Assembly (NCBI GenBank): GCA_009741485.1
Contig: CM019214.1
Location: 10,172,313-10,236,312 of the forward strand
Length of the DNA: 64,000 nt
From: Malurus cyaneus samueli
Taxonomy: Eukaryota > Chordata > Aves > Passeriformes > Maluridae
Direction of reading: 5' to 3'
Shown: positions 52,401 to 63,937 of the stretch, in pieces
How the letters are laid out: every line of letters starts with the position of its first letter
Position numbering within the stretch: position 1 is the stretch's first letter
Notes under the pieces: model-generated
What the model saw: only the letters and a program-made list of their open reading frames with translations
Databases searched by the model: none
What the model was told of the DNA's origin: nothing
Program-made: the position numbers and the translations under genes

Positions 52401-55400
52401 TCCTTAAAGTCCTAGAGGAAGAATATGGGCACTGCGACTGCCAGCTGATTCATGGGGAGCAGCTGCAAAGAAAATGCCTCTTCCTGCCCTCCCAGATGGA
52501 TGAAAACTGTTATGAAAGGGCTCCTACAAGGGAGGGCTGGACTTCAGCCTTCAAGCAGATTTGTGCAGACATACTCTAACTCTCAGTATGGGGGAAAAAA
52601 CACTTCTCAAACTTCCTGAATATCCTGTTCAAAGGAAAGGCCATGTCTACTCCCTGTAAGAATTGATCAGAGTAATGTAGGGCACTGGGAAGAGACTTTC
52701 TGCTCACATAGACCAGGAGCTGGTGTCTGCATCTGCGGGTTTCAAATGGCTGTGAGATTAGGCTCTTCTGAATGAGAAAGTTTCCTCCTGTTCCAAAGGT
52801 GGGGAGAGGGCTGGGACAAGGAGCTGCAAGGAGGAGCTAAAGATGGGGAATCACATGTGAATGAATGGCCTTGAAAGAGCAGAGCAGATGCTTGAGCTGG
52901 ATGCTTTTTTATTTACTTATTTTCATGGAGGTTTCTAGAATAAAGACATTCTTGATTAGATTTGCTGTTCCTTAATATCCCTTAGAAGTGCTTTCTGACA
53001 AACAGAGGAACTACAGGGAAATACCTTTCTTGTTATGGAAACACCATGGTGATTTACATCAGCTTAATGAGTTCTGCTTCTGCAAGTTCTTTGCAGCAGT
53101 AAGATAATTATCTTAGTAATTTTTTGAATAGGGAATGCCCCTGGCATATAATACAGTGCTTCAGACATTGCTGTCTCTTTCTAGGATTTCTGGGTAGTCT
53201 GCTGGGTATTTAATGGTAACACACATGTAGCTGGGACTGAGATGGGGCAGCTGACTTCTGTTTTGAAATGGGAATGGATTTTGTGCATTCAATTCAATTT
53301 TGGTTGCAAACAACCAAAATTAAGAAGAGTTATGAAGGGGGTCTTAATTTCTCTTTTTCAGGAGAGCCATGTAAGAGGAAGCTCTATGTGTGTTTGTGAG
53401 AGAGAACATATTAACTGTTATGGTAAGCGACTGGTGAAAGAGATTTATTCGTTGTTAATTTGCCCTTCCTCTGTTTCATTGCCCATATAACGTGCAGATT
53501 AAAAATATACACGAGCTAATTAGGAGACATTTTCTGGAAGGGAGTCACAGCTGCATGATGTGAAATTTCTGCAATCAGTGAAAAAATGTAAGGGGCTTGT
53601 TTACACAGTTCAGACATCCAACTTCAGCTACACTGCCACGAATGGCTGAACCTGTGATATTCCTTTCTTCCTTCGCTGTAAGTTTTTCTCCAAGAACTTG
53701 TAATGCTGCCTGTAATACTAGTCATTAGGTTGCTCTTGAGGTATGGCTCTTGTACAAAAAAGCTTGAGCATTTTTTCTAACTGTAGCTGTTGTTCAAATA
53801 AACCATGTTGTTACACATCCTCTGCAAAATTTGTTGCTTGTCCTTAATATTTTCTCCCAGTGATATTGCAGTGAGATTGCTGGAGCTCCTTTAGGTTTCC
53901 ATAGGTTTTCTCACCCTTAAATGAGGAATGATTTATTTTCCACTGCCTCAAATCTGTCATTATTTTTGGTGCATGTTCCCTTCCTACCTTGCAATACTTA
54001 AATGATTTAAGGAATATTTTAAGGAGATCTCTAGTTGTTTACCTCTATGTCATTCATCATCAGCAATTTATCACCTTATGGTACCTTCTTCCCACTTCTA
54101 GATGTGTGTAAACTACAAATAACTAGCATTATTTTAAGTGTACAATAAAGTCATGTTACAGTGACAAATAGATTCATAGAATTATTTATGGGATTTATTC
54201 ATTATTGTATTATATATAATGTTAGTTTGTGCAATAATATATAGAATATGCATTATGGAACTGACTGTGTTCTGTGCAGCACATGGGACTTGCAATCTAA
54301 CAAAACCAGAAAACCAGCTTCAATGAACTGTGTGAAAACCATACTTTAAACTTATTTTTTTCCCTTTTGATGTTGGCATTTGTGAAATTGAGATCCATGA
54401 AGAAGTCTTCATCATGAAAAGTGACCTTTTCCAAGATACCAGATCCTGTGTGGCTAAATGGCTCATGCATTTATTAGCACCTTTAGATTCAGAGCCTGCC
54501 CACTTGGTGCTAGCAGAGGAGTATTTTACCTTCTCTGATGTCAATGTGTGCTATAAAACATCCCAGAAAATTCCAGAAAACAAGTGAAGAAAATGTAACA
54601 TAGATTTAAGACTCATGAACCTTAAATCATTTGGAAAGCCTTTAGCTAAAATTTGAGAAGGGCAGGCTTATACCTTACAAATATTGACTAGTTAAAGGAC
54701 AGGCTCAGCAAACAAGACTTGATAGAGTCAATTGAACACTTCCTATTATGTGTAGATTAAATTCTGCCTTTCCACTTTAAAGGATTTTATTTTGTACCTT
54801 GCGCCTGCTGTCTTCTTCAAGAAGGTTCCTCTGGGATATGAGGAGAGGAATTTCATTGCATCAGGGAGATGATAATTTTTAGGCTATCACAGAAAACCGT
54901 ACTCTGGTGGAACAGAGATTAGGAACAAATCTCTGTTAGGAACAAATAAACCTCCACAAACAGACCAGAAGCTGGCCTGGAAATCTGAAGGGCCATATCA
55001 AACTTCTTTACTTGAATTCCCAAGTTTATCAGGAAGTAATTATAGTCTGAAGATGGAGACTTCACTAATGCTGGTGCAAAACTAAGCTCTGAAACAAATA
55101 TGTTGAAGAACTGTGTGAGTTCTTAAAGCTATTTAAGAAACAGAAGGTGGATCTTAATATCCATATTTAAGGATTAATCATCTGCAGCTGGTGTGAAACA
55201 TTCACAAGTGAAAATAAAAGTAAGCCTTCAGGCCTTCTGGTGAGGAGATAATCGGGTGCTTATGACACTGCAGTGACAGCCCTGAGGTTTCCTGCTCTTT
55301 AGGGCCATCCCATCAGGACAGTCCTGGGCACGTTGTGTAGGGGGTCATGCCTTTTCCAGGATTTTGTGCGCTACTGATCTTTCACAGTTTTCACTGAAAT

Positions 55401-56051
55401 GGTTGCCAAGACAGTAGCCCCTTTTCTTGCCTAACAAGAGAAGTCAGAAGATAACTGTGCTTTCATAAATAGCTTAATACAATTCAGCTGCCTGTCAAAA
55501 AAGCCCCCAACAAGAACAAAGAAGCAAATAAAACTCAGTAGACCAATGATTCCACAAAATATAAACATGGGCTGGAAAATATGTGCAAATACCACTGTGA
55601 TCACAGGGAAGAACAGGTGAACAGCATTCATAAAGTTTCTCAGGCATGGCCTAGTCACTAAATCTACCCTGATTTACACCATCTGAGTACCTGGCCCATA
55701 ATATATAACTGTAGTGGTTGCTGCTAGTTCTGTGAGTGAAGCTGAAATCCAGTTCAAGGTGACCAGGAAAAGCTTGTACATGCCAGTTAAAAAAATATAA
55801 ATAAAAAAAAAGAGTAGAAATCAATGTAATTTTAGAACTAACAAAGCTATTGTGCAAATATAAATATCTTCTTCATCTCTTTCCATTACCTTTGTACTAT
55901 GATGAAAGCAGCTCTGGGAATCCTGCTTTGGATCATCTTGACTTTTTGAAGACCATTTAGTAATTTTATACCCTGCACCAGAAGTACATGGTGTGCATGG
56001 ATACATAAATCCTTCTTGGGGTTATTATCTGTTATGTGTAGAAGATATAAA
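46491..56051. other. unique non-coding stretch
   Basis: About 9.5 kb without a supportable exon. Small palindromes occur at 51703-51725 (10-bp arms, 3-nt loop) and 54911-54937 (10-bp arms, 7-nt loop, with an overlapping direct repeat). Part of 53800-54080 may be a very old LINE but lacks clear landmarks. Open frames are at most about 120 codons. Confidence 0.5.
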
Positions 56052-56970
56052 TATGTTTTGGCTTGGATGGGTGTACAGTTTGCTGGATAAAAGACTGGGT
56101 GGATGACCAGGTCTAAGAGTGGTGGTGAAGGGAGTGAAAACCATTTGGTGGCCAGTCAGCAGTGGTGCTCCCCAGACTCAATATTGGAAGAGTTCTGTTT
56201 AATATCTTTATCAACAATCTGGAAAAGGAGATTAAATGCACCCTCAGTCAGTTTGCAGATGACACCAAGCTGGGCAGGAGTGTTAATCTGCTCAGGGCAG
56301 GAAGGCTCTGCAGAGGGATCTGGATGGATCTAAGGTCTAAGGCTGATGAACACGAGCCAGATATGTCCAGGTGGCCAAGAAGGCAAATGGCACCTGGATC
56401 AGCAATAGTGTGGCCAGCAGGACCAGGGCTGTGACTGTCCCCCTGTACTGGCACTGCTGAGGCCACACCTCCAATCCCGTGTCCAGTTCTGGGCCCCCCA
56501 TGACAAGAAGGACATTGAGGGACAGCAGCGTGTCCAGAGGAGGGAACAGAGCTGAGGAAGGGTCTGAAGCACAAATCTGCTGAGGAGCAGCTGAGAGAGC
56601 TGGGGGGGAGCCTCAGCCTGGGCAAAAGAAGGCTCAGGGGAGTCCTTATTGCTTTCTAGAGCTACCCAAAAGCAGGCTGTAGCCAGGTGGGCTCTTCTCC
56701 CAAGTAATAAGTGATAGAATAAGAGTTTTTCATGTTATATCAGAGGAGGTTAATATTGGATATAAGGAAACATGACTTCACCAAGAAGGTTGTTAAAAGC
56801 ATTGGAACAGGCTGCCCAGGGAAATGGTGGAGTCACCTTCCCTGGAGCTATTTGAAATATGTATAGGTGTGGTGTTTGGGGACAAAGTTTAATGGTGGAC
56901 TTGGCAATGCTGGGATAATAGTTGGACTTGGCCTTCAAGTTCTTTTCCTAAATGATTCTGCAATTCTATG
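56052..56970 (+). mobile_element. CR1 LINE, 5'-truncated, with reverse-transcriptase remnant
   Basis: Starts within the reverse-transcriptase region (TTTGCTGGATAAAAGACTGGG). A conceptual frame at about 56190-56280 reads VLFNIFINNLEKEI followed by FADDTKLG, the conserved CR1 reverse-transcriptase block, including the F-A-D-D catalytic motif. It continues through the 3' UTR landmarks AACAGGCTGCCCAGGGAAATGG and GGTGGACTTGGCAATGC, and ends with AAATGATTCTGCAATTCTATG. Frameshifts and stops make it inactive. At about 0.9 kb it is the longest continuous transposable-element segment here. Confidence 0.95.
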
Positions 56971-58414
56971 ATTTTTACTTGTGAAATTGCAACATATTTT
57001 TTCACCAGAAAAGGCAAAGTGACTGTATTGCTCCTAAAAATCTGCTGCTCTTTGTAAACACAGGTAGGTGCTTGTAAGTAAGTGAGACTCAGACCTGAGC
57101 TCACAGTGGATTCTCTGATGCCCAATAAAGGTTGGGTTAATGCTGTCTGTTCTCTTGGCCACCTGTTTTCACAAAGCATTTGGGAACTTTGTGTCAGTGA
57201 GATCTATTCAGCTCTGTCACATGAGGTGGTGACTATGAAACAAGGGATCTAAAAGTGATTGGGGACAGAGGGAGCAGGCATACAGGCAGCAAGGGTGGTT
57301 ACATGAGCTTAAAAATGAGGCTGAAAATAATTTGCTGCTACAACAGTGTATGATTTCTCAACATCCCACAGCCATGTTCTACACAGTAGAAAGATCCTAG
57401 AGAAAGACAAGAATGAGATCCAAAAGTAGTTACAAAAACTCTCTGAAGTACTAATAAGATAAGGCAAAAATTATCTAATGCCTGGAGAGTTTCTCTCTTC
57501 CTCCCCCTTCACATCTTGTTTTGATTTTGCACTTTTATCTGAGCAGCAGGTTTGAGAAAAATGAGTTTTTAAAAAAATCATGCTATTTGAAAAACCAGCT
57601 AATATTGCAGGAACATAGTACATACAGACAGCAGGCTCTAAAACTCAAATCAATAAATTGCCAAGTAGTAAAAGTAGAGTTTTGTTGAAAAATCCCAGTC
57701 ATCTGATCTGTAGGTGTGCTATACTAGAATATGATAGTTTGTTGGCTTTCCCTGCTCACAAACCATGTGTTCTAAGCAAAAAAAAAAAAAAAAAAAGGAA
57801 TTATTTATTCCTGGATGACTTTTGACAGTTGATCTGACAATAGAGTACTCTGATGACTGTGCGTACCAACCACATTTTGGTGACAAAATACACTGAATAC
57901 ACTAGGGAAATACAATTTTCTGTGTCACTTGCAGATGGTGTTGTTAAAAAACCCTGTGGAAATCTTACCCTTCAATTGCACTTAGTGTCAGGGCAGGAGA
58001 GTAGCCCACAGTGGACTTGTTAAGTTTGTTTTATGGACCATTCTCATCCCTCTTCTCCCTCTTTTGGTTTCCATGGTTCCAAAAGAATACCCTGTTAAAG
58101 TATTGCACGAAGCACTTTGACCTTGATCAGGTGAACTGATATCTTTGGTTGTTGCAGTTACAAACTCTAAGTGAAGCTTTTGCACCTTGGTTAGAGATGT
58201 AATGTCTAGCATGGGTTGGATCACATCTGTTAGACTGACAAAAAGCAATTAAACTTTTTCAACTGGCATCCTGCAATTTCATTTAGGTAGTTTCAAAATG
58301 GAAATCTCACTTGGCAACAGCTCATTTTTCAGCATAATGGGACATGAAATCGTAAATATTTTGGTTTGACCCTGGAGCTAATGAAAAGAGTTATAGGTCA
58401 AAAGTGTGAATTCT
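56971..58414. other. unique non-coding stretch
   Basis: Contains an A tract at about 57779-57797; no gene recognised. Confidence 0.5.
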
Positions 58415-58590
58415 GGGGCCCCATGCAGCCTGGCCTTGGACACTCCCAGGGGCATCCACAATTTCTCTGGGCAACCTGTTTCAGTGACATGACACATTCA
58501 CAGTAAAGAGTTACTTCCATATATCTGAGACAAATTTCCCCTCTTCCAGTTTGAAGCCATTACTCTTGTCCTGTCACTACAGTTCCTGTT
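58415..58590 (-). mobile_element. CR1 LINE 3' fragment
   Basis: Reverse-complement landmarks: GCAGCCTGGCCTTGGACACTCCCAGGGGCATCC, then ATTTCTCTGGGCAACCTGTTTCAGTG, CAGTAAAGAGTTACTTCC, and CCCCTCTTCCAGTTTGAAGCCATTAC with TTGTCCTGTCACTAC. Confidence 0.9.
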
Positions 58591-59429
58591 TCCTTTTATC
58601 TGATGATGTCCTGCAGTTGTTGCTCATCTTCAACTGCAGACAGCTTTTCCTCTTTGAAATGTCTGGAGCACCCATGTGGTCTGGACAGACAGGGAACCAG
58701 GTTTTCTTCCCAGAATTTAGTAGCCACATAGAATATCTGTAAATGTCAATGTTTGTGGCTTCTTTTGCCAGATACAAATTACAGTGGGGGTGTTGTTAAA
58801 GGAGGCATGTTCAGCTCTGTGGTGACAGAGCTGTTTCAAAAATGCTGCAAAGGCTGCCTGCAGATTCTGGAAGGCGTTGTGACATCCACTACATTTCTTT
58901 AAATTGCCATGCTTTACCTAAATATATACAAAAGACCAGCTGGGAATGACTCTGGAAGTTCCTGAAGCAGGACTCTGTAATGGCAGGGTCTGTAATGGCC
59001 TATGATTACAGAGCCTGTCCAGGAGCTGGTCCCTCTTCTCTCTTAGTTCACATCAGGTTTTCAGTTTCCCACTGAATTTAATATGCTGACTTTCTTATAA
59101 TTTTAAAGATCTGACCTTAAAATGACTAATTTTATTACGATAGTTCACTGACTTATGTGGCTGCTATGGTTTTATGCAAAGGGCAGAGTGATCTCACTGC
59201 TACGTCTTTTGAAGTGATCAGCAGTCCTTGATCTGTTCTACACTCACAATATGAATATTTAGGAACAGCTGAAAAGAGACACAGAAGTATAAGCATTCAG
59301 AACAAACTGACAGAGCAGTCCTACCACTATGTCTTTCAGCAGAGCTGAGCAGTCTGCAGATAATTCAAGCCTTTACAGAATGTCTCCTGCCTTGAACAAA
59401 GTGATGGCAAGGGGTCTCAATGTAATTCC
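58591..59429. other. unique non-coding stretch
   Basis: No gene or repeat recognised; lies between two antisense CR1 pieces. Confidence 0.5.
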
Positions 59430-60270
59430 TAAGTCCTGCTGGCCCCACTATTCCTGATATAAGCCAGAATTCCATTGGCTTTTTGGACACCTGGGCACAC
59501 ACTGGCTCTTATTCAGCTGCTGTTGACTAACACCCCCAGGTCCTTTTCCACCAGGCAGCTTTCCAGCCCCTCTGGAGCATTGCCTGAAGTTGCTGTGATC
59601 AAAGTGCAGAATCTGGCATTCCTCTTATTGAACTCAGACCTTTGGCCTCGGCCTGTCTAGGTCCCTCTGCAAAACCTTCCTGCAGCAGATCGACACTCCT
59701 GCGCAACTTGGTGTCATTTGCAAAGTGACTAAAGTAAACCTGATCCCCTTTTCCACATTGTTGATAAAGATATTAAACAAAACTGGTCCCAATACTGAGA
59801 CGTGGGGAGCCCCACCCATGACTGGCTGCCAGATGGATCTCACTCCATTCTCCATCACTCTCTGGGCTCAGCCCCACAGACAGTCCTCTTCCCAAAGATT
59901 GCAACATCCAAGCCATGGGCTGCCACTTTCTCCAGGAGAATGCGGTGGGAAATGGTGTCAAAGGCTTTACTAAACTCCAGGGAACAAGAGCAACAGCCTC
60001 TCCTTCATCATCTTGTCGTGAGAGTAGCTCATGTCTGTCAAACAGGCCTTAATGAAGTACCTCAGCCTCTTCCTCTCCTTTGTCACTGTGTTATTACCTA
60101 CCCTAATGCAGTGAAGGCTGGAGATTTTCCTTAGCTCTCCTTTTGTTGCTAATGTATTTAAGGACACTATTTTTGTTGTGTTTTACAGCACTGGGTAAAT
60201 TAACTTCCAGTCAGGCTTTGGCCTTTCCGATTTTACCCCTGCACAACCCCTTGAAAGCCGTGTAGGCCTC
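59430..60270 (-). mobile_element. CR1 LINE with internal deletion, start of unit A
   Basis: Minus-strand CR1. The first part (59430 to about 60053) is reverse transcriptase; the complement near 59760-59800 reads VLGPVLFNIFINNVEKGI. After a jump near 60045-60055 the sequence switches to a more 5' part of the element (ATGAAGTACCTCAGCCTCTTCC, then GGAGATTTTCCTTAGCTCTCCTTTTGTTGC, then CTGCACAACCCC). The middle of the element is therefore deleted. The second part is homologous to the CR1 piece at 62372-62690 and sits in the same position relative to the next gene-like unit, so it belongs to the duplicated segment. Confidence 0.9.
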
Positions 60271-60788
60271 GTGCCCGTCTCAAAGCTCTAAACGGTCTGG
60301 TTTAGAACACGTTTAGTTCCATGTGAGCTCCCCGAGAGCTCCGCGAGAGTTCCATCGCGGGGGGCAGCGTGTGGCCATGGAGCGCTGGTGTCTGTGACAT
60401 CGCGGGGACCGGTCCCCACGCACCGCTCGCGGTGTTGTCGCCGCTGCAGTGTCCCCATTGCAGTGTCCCCGCTGCAGTGTCGCCGCTGCAGTGTCCCCGC
60501 TGCAGTCTCCCCGCTGCAGTGTCCCGCTTGCAGTGTCCCCGCTGCAGTGTCCCCGCTGCAGTGTCCCGCTGCAGTGTCCCCGCTGCAGTCTCCCCGCTGC
60601 AGTGTCCCGCTGCAGTGTCCCCGCTGCAGTTCCCGCTGCAGTGTCGCCGCTGCAGTGTCCCCGCTGCAGTCTCCCCGCTGCAGTGTCGCCGCTGCAGTGT
60701 CCCGTTGCAGTGTCTCCGCTGCAGTGTCCCCATTGCAGTGCGTGCTGCGTCCCTTGCAGTGTCCCCGTTAGGGCGGCTCCAGGCAGCG
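60271..60788 (+). promoter_or_regulatory. CpG-rich promoter / first-exon-like segment of unit A
   Basis: Composition changes abruptly to GC- and CpG-rich after the CR1, the only CpG-island-like part of the window (continuing through the intron to about 61130). There is no TATA box at an obvious position. The segment aligns with 62700-62814 of unit B: both carry a GTGTNTGTGACAT-like word, then a GGGG...CCCC dyad, then GCCGCTGCAG or ACCGCTGCAG. Both are followed by a splice-donor-like GTGAG (60789 in A, 62815 in B). I infer a 5' untranslated exon; transcription start is not determinable. Confidence 0.5.
60443..60765. repeat. 14-bp PstI-rich minisatellite
   Basis: About 23 units of a 14-bp word, CTGCAGTGTCCCCG, with 12-15-bp variants (GTCTCCCC, GTGTCGCC, GTGTCCCG) and C-to-T changes in the leading CTGCAG. 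Because most units are 14 bp, reading frames rotate through all three phases, giving spurious Cys/Ser/Pro-rich open frames on both strands. Unit B has only one clear copy and one partial copy at the matching place, so this is an expansion specific to unit A. Confidence 0.97.
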
Positions 60789-61130
60789 GTGAGGGCGGCA
60801 CGGCGGGTCAGGGGGGCTGGGCGAGCGGCGCCAGGAGCACCGGGAGAGCTGCTGAGGCCGGGAGAGGCTGCCGGGGCTGCGGGAACACCTCGGGCAGGGC
60901 AGGGACTGCCATGGAGCCGGGCCAGGAACACCCGGGGAGCTGCTGAGGCCGGGGAGAGGCTGCCGGGGCTGCCTCGGACAGGGCAGGGGCCGCCATCGGG
61001 CCGAGTCCCTCAGGGCTGCCAGGCTGTGCCCCTCCCTGGACCCGCCTTTTCCTGCCCCTCTGCCCCAGCCACCATCCATCCCCCTGATGCCAACACCGCT
61101 GAGCCCCTTCTCTCCCTCCTCCTCCTCCAG
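60789..61130 (+). other. putative intron 1 of unit A
   Basis: Bounded by a donor-like GTGAGG at 60789 and a strong pyrimidine-rich acceptor ending CTCCTCCTCCTCCAG at 61130. Unit B has the same boundaries (62815 and 63079), the main argument that these are real splice sites. Intron length is 342 bp here against 265 bp in B; part of the difference is an internal duplication of about 93 bp (60831-61005). Confidence 0.45.
60831..61005. repeat. imperfect tandem duplication, about 93 bp per unit
   Basis: Two adjacent GC-rich units each contain AGCTGCTGAGGCCGG, then GAGAGGCTGCCGGGGCTGC, then GGGCAGGG or GGACAGGGCAGGG and a GCCATGG- or GCCATCG-type end. Unit B has a single, decayed equivalent around 62878-62950. 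Confidence 0.85.
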
Positions 61131-61169
61131 GCCATGGTTGGAAAAATCACCAAAATCCTGCTGCTTGCT

Positions 61170-61170
<1 letters not shown>
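61131..61170 (+). pseudogene. first 40 bases of the unit A coding exon, ITPRIPL1-like N-terminus
   Basis: Directly after the acceptor the exon reads GCC-ATG and then encodes MVGKITKILLLAG before entering the G tract. The paralogous exon in unit B starts GCC-AGA and encodes RAGSFAKILVVLGILQY. The two share the A/T-K-I-L-hydrophobic pattern of a signal-anchor start. Unit A therefore keeps the likely original initiator Met, but nothing of its body is visible: the exon is interrupted 40 bases in by 938 bases of nearly pure G, and the sequence beyond the tract (62108-62371) does not resemble the rest of B's exon. It may be a real loss or an unresolved gene body. Family assignment rests on unit B. 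Confidence 0.4.
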
Positions 61171-62107
<937 letters not shown>

Positions 62108-62371
62108 CTCTTCCGTCGGGGGGGCAACGCCAGCATACGGCCTAGGAGGCTCTGACAGAGCTTGCGGGAGAGGACAGCCGCATTACTTGGCTGGTGAGAA
62201 AGATTGTAAATAGCTCAAGAGATTGTGACTGGGCGGCTGGGAATAACTCTGGATTAGCAGTGTTCCTTTAGCATGGGCTGAGTTTAACATCCCACTTGGG
62301 TGTCTCTGCCTAGGTGTTGTTTCCTGCCTGCTGCTCATCTCTGTTTCCCACTTCAGGGGCCTGGGTACAAA
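62108..62371. other. sequence between the G tract and the unit B CR1, unrecognised
   Basis: Starts with CTCTTCCGTC followed by a second short G run, then about 240 bp of unique sequence. I find no similarity to the exon or 3' region of unit B, and no reading frame of note. Confidence 0.4.
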
Positions 62372-62690
62372 GAGAACAATGGCCTCACTTTAAAGACCGA
62401 GGCAAAGAAGGCATTAAATACTTCAGTCTCTTCCTCATTCTTTCTCACTATATTTCACCCCCATCCAGTAAAGGATGGAGATTCTCCTTAGCCCTCCTTT
62501 TTGTTGCTAATGAACTTATAGAAACACTTTTATTCCTTTATGTGGTAGTTAATATATAACCAGATTAAGTTCTAGTTGGGCTTTGGCACTACTGATTTTC
62601 TCCCTGCACAACCCCATGAAGGCTGTCCTCTTGAGTGGCTGTCCCATCTTCCAAAGGTCACAAACTCAGGTTTCATCTGAATTCCATCTG
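62372..62690 (-). mobile_element. CR1 LINE fragment, start of unit B
   Basis: Antisense CR1 from the 5' half of its reading frame: AAAGACCGAGGCAAAGAAGGCATTAAATAC, then CAGTAAAGGATGGAGATTCTCCTTAGCCCTCC, then GATTAAGTTCTAGTTGGGCTTTGGC and CTCCCTGCACAACCCC with CTTCCAAAGGTCACAAACTC. Homologous to 60055-60270 of unit A and extending further at its right end. Confidence 0.9.
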
Positions 62691-62814
62691 GTTTCTTCTT
62701 TGTCCTGTGTGGGCAGGGTGTCAGTGTGGGACTCGGGTGTGTTTGACATGGGGGCACATGTCCCCAGATGCCCCATGTGGCAGTGTCACCGCTGCAGCGT
62801 GGCTTGAGGCAGCA
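62691..62814 (+). promoter_or_regulatory. decayed promoter / first-exon-like segment of unit B
   Basis: Aligns with 60375-60788 of unit A without the minisatellite expansion. Many CpG positions of A are TG or CA here (for example A's GACATCGCGGGGACCGG against B's GACATGGGGGCACATG), the pattern expected from methylation-driven decay. A donor-like GTGAGT follows at 62815. Confidence 0.45.
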
Positions 62815-63079
62815 GTGAGTGGAGCAGGCTGGGGGAAGTCTGGGCTGAGGAACAAACAAGAAGTGTCAGCACCTAGGTGGAGCTTCTAAGGCTGGGGAAA
62901 GGGTGCAGGGGCTATGGGGAGTGCCTTGGGCAGGTTCCACCCTTGGGACAAGTGCCCTCAGGGCTGTGGGGATGGCTGCCCCCATCCCTGGGCCCTACAT
63001 TCCCTACTCTGGCTGCCCCAGCTGCCATCTCCCCACTACCCAGCCCTGACGAGCCTCCTTCTCCCTCCTTCTCCTCCAG
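62815..63079 (+). other. putative intron 1 of unit B
   Basis: Runs from donor-like CAGTGAGT to the pyrimidine tract CTCCTTCTCCCTCCTTCTCCTCCAG. It aligns with the unit A intron, including the CCCTCAGGGCTG word shared by both copies. Confidence 0.45.
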
Positions 63080-63745
63080 GCCAGAGCTGGAAGCTTTGCC
63101 AAAATCCTGGTGGTGCTGGGCATTCTCCAATACACAGTGAGGGCGGATCTTCCAACAGTGAAGGTCACAGAAGAGCTCCTGAGGCAGCATGAGAGGGAGC
63201 GCATCCTGGAGATGGCTGAGCTGCTGGTAATGGAGCTGAGGATGCAGGAGCACCGTGGATTCACCCCAGGAAGAATGCTCCTTTTGGCTTCCCAGGAGTG
63301 GTGGTTCTGGGTCAGTGCTGAAATCTTCCTCGTGCTCTTTGGGATCTACTGGCTGCCCAGGCGCAGCAGCTGTGATGGTGACAGCCAGTGGGAAATTGCC
63401 CAGAAGCAGATGGAGAAGGAGGAATGCTGTGAGGATAATCCTGACTCTCATGACACTCCAGAGAAGCCCCTGGACAAGGTAGGGACCTCAGGTGCATTTG
63501 CCAAGCCCTTCCCAAGAACAACTTTCTGAGGGCGGCATCCAGCTATGAGAGCTGGCCGTGCCTACAAATACCTGAGCACCTGCAAGTACATGATTGATGC
63601 CCTGCTGCTCCTGCCCCTGAGACCACTCATTGTGCACCTTTTCTACTAGAGCTGGGCACTGTGGAGGATCTTCCAGCGAGACACCCCTGTGGCCATGGAG
63701 AACAACAACCAGGAAATGTGCTCTGCTGCCTCCCCTCCCAACTGA
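63080..63745 (+). pseudogene. ITPRIPL1-like gene remnant, start lost and two in-frame stops
   Basis: One phase stays readable from the acceptor at 63080 to a final TGA at 63743-63745, broken by TGA at 63527 and TAG at 63647. The first block (63080-63526) encodes about 149 residues. It has a hydrophobic start (FAKILVVLGILQY), a charged helical stretch rich in E, R, L and M (EELLRQHERERILEMAELL), a Trp-rich membrane span (WWFWVSAEIFLVLFGIYWL), then an acidic/Ser linker (SSCDGDS, EKEECCEDN). This order matches the N-terminus of bird ITPRIP-like-1 proteins: single-pass membrane proteins with a Mab-21-type cytoplasmic domain and usually about 500 residues long. The Mab-21 domain is absent. Where unit A has ATG, this copy has AGA, and no ATG follows before the charged segment. 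The blocks after the stops (AYKYLSTCKYMIDALLLLP, then WALWRIFQRDT) I do not recognise. Family call is from memory of the pattern; a different small membrane-protein family is possible. Confidence 0.45.
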
Positions 63746-63874
63746 GAATGCAAACAAGAGTTCAGATCCCTGTCTCCTGTGCAGCCCCTGCAAATGGTCC
63801 CAGTTGTGATATTCCCCCTGCCAGGAAGAGTGGATCCCTTTGTAAATACGTTCATAAAATTGTTTGTTTGTTTT

Positions 63875-63880
63875 AATAAA
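63875..63880 (+). terminator. polyadenylation signal AATAAA for unit B
   Basis: Canonical AATAAA 130 bases after the final TGA, followed by CCCTGTTTGG and a GT-rich stretch (GAGAGTGTTGGGGG) about 17 bases downstream, the expected layout for a vertebrate cleavage site. It supports the view that the preceding frame was once a transcribed gene. Confidence 0.6.
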
Positions 63881-63937
63881 CCCTGTTTGGACAAGAGAGT
63901 GTTGGGGGATAATGCTCTTTGGCTCCTGAAATACAGT

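Noticed and set aside
53760..54080. Possible very old LINE in antisense
   Set aside because: A few words feel LINE-like, but I could not place any ordered landmarks.
54170..54200. Possible CR1 tail (GATTCATAGAATTATTT)
   Set aside because: Only about 16 bases match and nothing CR1-like follows on either side.
60443..60765. CRISPR-like repeat array
   Set aside because: The units are directly adjacent 14-bp words with no unique spacers, in a vertebrate genomic context: a minisatellite.
60302..60946. Cys/Ser/Pro-rich open frames in several phases across the minisatellite
   Set aside because: The 14-bp unit is free of stops in most phases, and its non-multiple-of-3 length rotates the frames; overlapping open frames on both strands show there is no specific coding phase.
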